Shown here piece by piece: positions 61,885 through 64,000 of a stretch of 64,000 nucleotides of DNA. The position numbers and the translations under genes were made by a program. The notes beneath the pieces are model-generated. The model was not told where the DNA came from. It did not search any database and worked only from the letters and a program-made list of their open reading frames with translations. This DNA is from an uncultured Roseateles sp. (GTDB lineage: Bacteria; Pseudomonadota; Gammaproteobacteria; Burkholderiales; Burkholderiaceae_C): positions 246,570-310,569 of the forward strand of contig NZ_CAJYPS010000024.1 of the NCBI RefSeq assembly GCF_913777145.1. The letters are read 5' to 3'. Each line of letters opens with the position of its first letter. Positions within the stretch are counted from its first letter, which is position 1.

Positions 61885-62756
61885 CGGCGGGTCCTCAGTT
61901 CGGAATACAGGTAGGGCACGACCAGGGCCGCGATGGTGGCCAGCATCATGGTGGCGCTGGCGGCGCCCAGGCCGATCTGGCCACGCGTGAAGGCCATGGT
62001 GTACATGAAGGTGGCGGGCAGGTCGGTCGCATAGCCCGGGCCGCCGGCGGTCAGCGCCATCACCAGGTCAAAGCTCTTGATCGCCAGGTGGGCGGTGATC
62101 ATCAGCGTGCTGAAGAACACCGGGCGCAGGCTGGGGATGAGGATGCGCCAGTACACGCGCGGCAGGCTGGCGCCGTCCACCTGGGCGGCCTTGACGATGC
62201 TGTCGTCTATGCCGCGCAGGCCGGCCAGGAACAGCGCCATCACGAAGCCGCTGCTCTGCCAGATGGCCGCGATCACCACGCAGTAGATCGCGCGGTCGGG
62301 GTCGATCAGCCAGTCCAGCTTGGCGTGGGTGAAGCCGGCGTCTATCAGCAGCTTCTCCAGGCCCTGGCCCGGGTTCAGTATCCATTTCCAGGCGGTGCCG
62401 GTCACGATGAAGGACAGCGCCATGGGGTAGAGGTAGATGGTGCGCAGCGCACCCTCGGCGCGCACCTTCTGGTCCAGCAGCACGGCCATCAGCAGGCCCA
62501 GCGCCATCGCCCCGCCTATGAACAGCCCGCCGAACACGGCCAGGTTGCGCAGCGCCAGCCACCAGCGCTCGCTGGCCCACAGGGCCTCGTAGTGCTGCAG
62601 GCCGGCCCACTCGTAATTGGGCAGCAGGCGCGACGCGCTGAACGACAGATAGCCGTTCCAGGCCATCAGTCCGTAGATGAAGGCCATCGCCAGCACGAAG
62701 CTGGGCGCGATGACCAGCTTGGGCAGCCAGGGGCCGGAGGGGCGGGGGGAAGTCAT
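61881..62756 (-). CDS. Carbohydrate ABC transporter permease (GtsB/MalF type)
   Basis: A 291-residue permease with about six hydrophobic segments, starting with SFVLAMAFIYGLMAWNGYLS-like membrane sequence. The EAA-type loop reads DSIVKAAQVDGASLPRVYWRILIPSLRP. I start it at ATG 62756; an in-frame GTG or ATG at 62786 would add ten residues. It overlaps the next permease by four bases and follows the binding-protein gene by about 90 bp. Confidence 0.9.
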   Translation of the reverse strand: MTSPRPSGPWLPKLVIAPSFVLAMAFIYGLMAWNGYLSFSASRLLPNYEWAGLQHYEALWASERWWLALRNLAVFGGLFIGGAMALGLLMAVLLDQKVRAEGALRTIYLYPMALSFIVTGTAWKWILNPGQGLEKLLIDAGFTHAKLDWLIDPDRAIYCVVIAAIWQSSGFVMALFLAGLRGIDDSIVKAAQVDGASLPRVYWRILIPSLRPVFFSTLMITAHLAIKSFDLVMALTAGGPGYATDLPATFMYTMAFTRGQIGLGAASATMMLATIAALVVPYLYSELRTRR

Positions 62757-62847
62757 GGACAGGTGCGAATCAGGCCCGGCGGGCATGCCCTTGGAAAGAC
62801 GCGGGGCAGCGGCCGGACCGGGCCGACCGCCGCCCCGCCAAACGACG

Positions 62848-64000
62848 TCAGAGGCTCTTGGCGGCGCTCAGCAGGCGCTGCTTGGTCTGGGCCACGGTGA
62901 CCGTGTCGTTGTTCCAGAACTGGCTGACCACGTCCTTGATCGCGCCTTCGGCCGCCGACGGCACGGCCATGCCGTGGGCAATGGACGGCACCAGGCTGCC
63001 GCTCTTGGCGGTGGCCAGGAAGTCGGCATTGCTGAGCTTGGCGCAGTCGTCGAACTTGTCCATCTTCAGGTCGGTGCGGACCGGGATGGAGCCTTTGTTC
63101 AGGTTGAACAGTTCCTGGAAGGACGGCGACATCACGGCCGACGCGAAGTCGCGCTGGGCCTGTTGGTTGGCCTTGTTCTTCAGCTTGAACAGCGCAAAGC
63201 TGTCGATGTTGAAGGTGAAGGACTTGGCCGTGCCCGGCGCAGCGGCGCAGATGAAGTCCTTGCCCGGCGCCTTGCCCGCGGCGATGAACTCGCCCTTGGC
63301 CCAGTCGCCCATCAGCTGCATGCCGGCCTCGCCCTTGATGACCATGGCGGTGGCCAGGTTCCAGTCACGGCCGGGGGCGTTCTTGTCGGTGTAGGACTTG
63401 ACCTTGCGGAAGGTCTCCAGCACCTTGTCCATGGTGGGGCCGCCCAGCGTGGCCGGGTCCAGCTGCACCAGCGCCTTGCGGTAGAAGTCGGCTCCGCCGA
63501 CGCCCAGCGCCACGCTCTCGAACACGGTGAAGTCCTGCCAGGACTGGCCGCCGTGGGCCAGCGGGATCACGCCGGCTTTCTTCAGCGCCTCGGCGGCGAC
63601 GAAGAACTCGTCCCAGTTCGTCGGCGCGGCCTTCACGCCGGCCTTCTTCAGCACCTCGGCATTGGCCCACAGCCAGTTCACGCGGTGCACGTTGACCGGC
63701 GCGGCGACGTAGTGGCCCTGGTACTTCATGATGTCGCTGACCACCTTGGGCAGCACGCCGTCCCAGTTCTCGGCCTTGGCGACCTCGTCCATGGGTTGCA
63801 GCAGACCTTCGCGCGCCCATTCCTGGATGGACGGTCCCTTGATCTGCGCCGCGGCGGGCGCATTGCCCGACACCACGCGGCTCTTCAGCACGGTCATCGC
63901 GGAGTCGCCACCGCCGCCGGCCACCGCGAAGTCCTTCCAGGTGTGGCCCTTGGCCTGCAGGCTGGCCTTCAGGCCCTGGGCGGCCTTGGCCTCGCCGCCG
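62848..64000 (-). CDS. Sugar ABC transporter substrate-binding protein, N-terminus beyond window edge
   Basis: An open frame reaches base 64000, so the first residues, including any signal peptide, are missing; about 384 residues are visible. The visible start reads GGEAKAAQGLKASLQAKGHT, then VAGGGGDSAMTVLKSRVVSGNAPA, which fits glucose/mannose-type (GtsA-like) binding proteins, and the rest is a two-lobed periplasmic fold. It is the first gene of the sugar transporter operon. An internal GTG at 63924 could be mistaken for a start. Confidence 0.88.
   Translation of the reverse strand, partial: GGEAKAAQGLKASLQAKGHTWKDFAVAGGGGDSAMTVLKSRVVSGNAPAAAQIKGPSIQEWAREGLLQPMDEVAKAENWDGVLPKVVSDIMKYQGHYVAAPVNVHRVNWLWANAEVLKKAGVKAAPTNWDEFFVAAEALKKAGVIPLAHGGQSWQDFTVFESVALGVGGADFYRKALVQLDPATLGGPTMDKVLETFRKVKSYTDKNAPGRDWNLATAMVIKGEAGMQLMGDWAKGEFIAAGKAPGKDFICAAAPGTAKSFTFNIDSFALFKLKNKANQQAQRDFASAVMSPSFQELFNLNKGSIPVRTDLKMDKFDDCAKLSNADFLATAKSGSLVPSIAHGMAVPSAAEGAIKDVVSQFWNNDTVTVAQTKQRLLSAAKSL

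Overview
The window is a very GC-rich, densely coded bacterial chromosome segment. I see no rRNA or tRNA gene, insertion sequence, phage gene or CRISPR array. Gene content points to a beta-proteobacterium of the order Burkholderiales, probably close to Roseateles/Pelomonas/Rubrivivax. Supporting features are a QueE with the Cys-x14-Cys-x2-Cys cluster motif, a PEP-CTERM protein, an OmpW porin, a liv-type transporter beside an aromatic-type monooxygenase, the SpoVR/YeaH/PrkA stress module and a YqjD/YqjE/YqjK-like operon. The genus is an inference from this content.

Layout. 0-6 kb: the start of an acyl-CoA dehydrogenase-fold flavoprotein cut by the left edge, then three short-chain dehydrogenases (SDRs) interleaved with two LysR regulators and a small membrane protein. 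5.9-8.4 kb: an arsenic operon on the minus strand, arsR-arsI-arsC(thioredoxin type)-aquaglyceroporin-arsC(glutaredoxin type), with an inverted-repeat operator in front. 8.4-15.6 kb: GrpB-like protein, TPR-like and membrane hypotheticals, a Tat-type esterase, a Suv3-like RNA helicase, an SDR divergent from a GlxA-type AraC regulator, and a YidD-like protein with a cysteine-rich tail. 15.7-22.8 kb: livFGMH plus a binding protein (minus), divergent from a TetR gene that is followed by a VOC enzyme and an FAD monooxygenase (plus). Related 14-bp dyads sit in both promoter regions, so the three blocks look like one TetR regulon for an unidentified, possibly aromatic, substrate.

22.8-30 kb: dihydroflavonol-reductase-like protein, POT peptide transporter, ABM monooxygenase, methyltransferase, glutathione transferase, a cold-shock/TM/Excalibur fusion, and the U32 rRNA hydroxylase RlhA. 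30-36 kb: a signalling cluster of chemoreceptor, beta-propeller diguanylate cyclase and membrane-anchored receiver protein. 36-43.7 kb: glycoside hydrolase lipoprotein, MFS exporter, a triple-domain QueD fusion followed by queE, OmpW, an SGNH esterase lipoprotein, a MazG-like pyrophosphohydrolase and a DnaQ-like exonuclease. 43.8-50.5 kb: GNAT, an HNH-like protein divergent from a WYL regulator, the yqjDEK-like operon, a cobalamin adenosyltransferase, an FAD-linked hydroxyacid dehydrogenase and a VOC protein. 50.5-54.5 kb: TonB-dependent receptor with a terminator-like hairpin in its leader, PEP-CTERM protein and DUF3224 protein. 54.5-59.7 kb: spoVR, yeaH and prkA, with a tandem duplication of the yeaH leader and first 27 codons. 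60-64 kb: a sugar ABC transporter whose binding-protein gene runs off the right edge.

The observations I rate highest are the QueD triple fusion with active-site residues split between repeats, the yeaH leader duplication in which every codon difference is synonymous, the pump-less arsenic operon with an ArsI C-As lyase, and the inferred TetR regulon.
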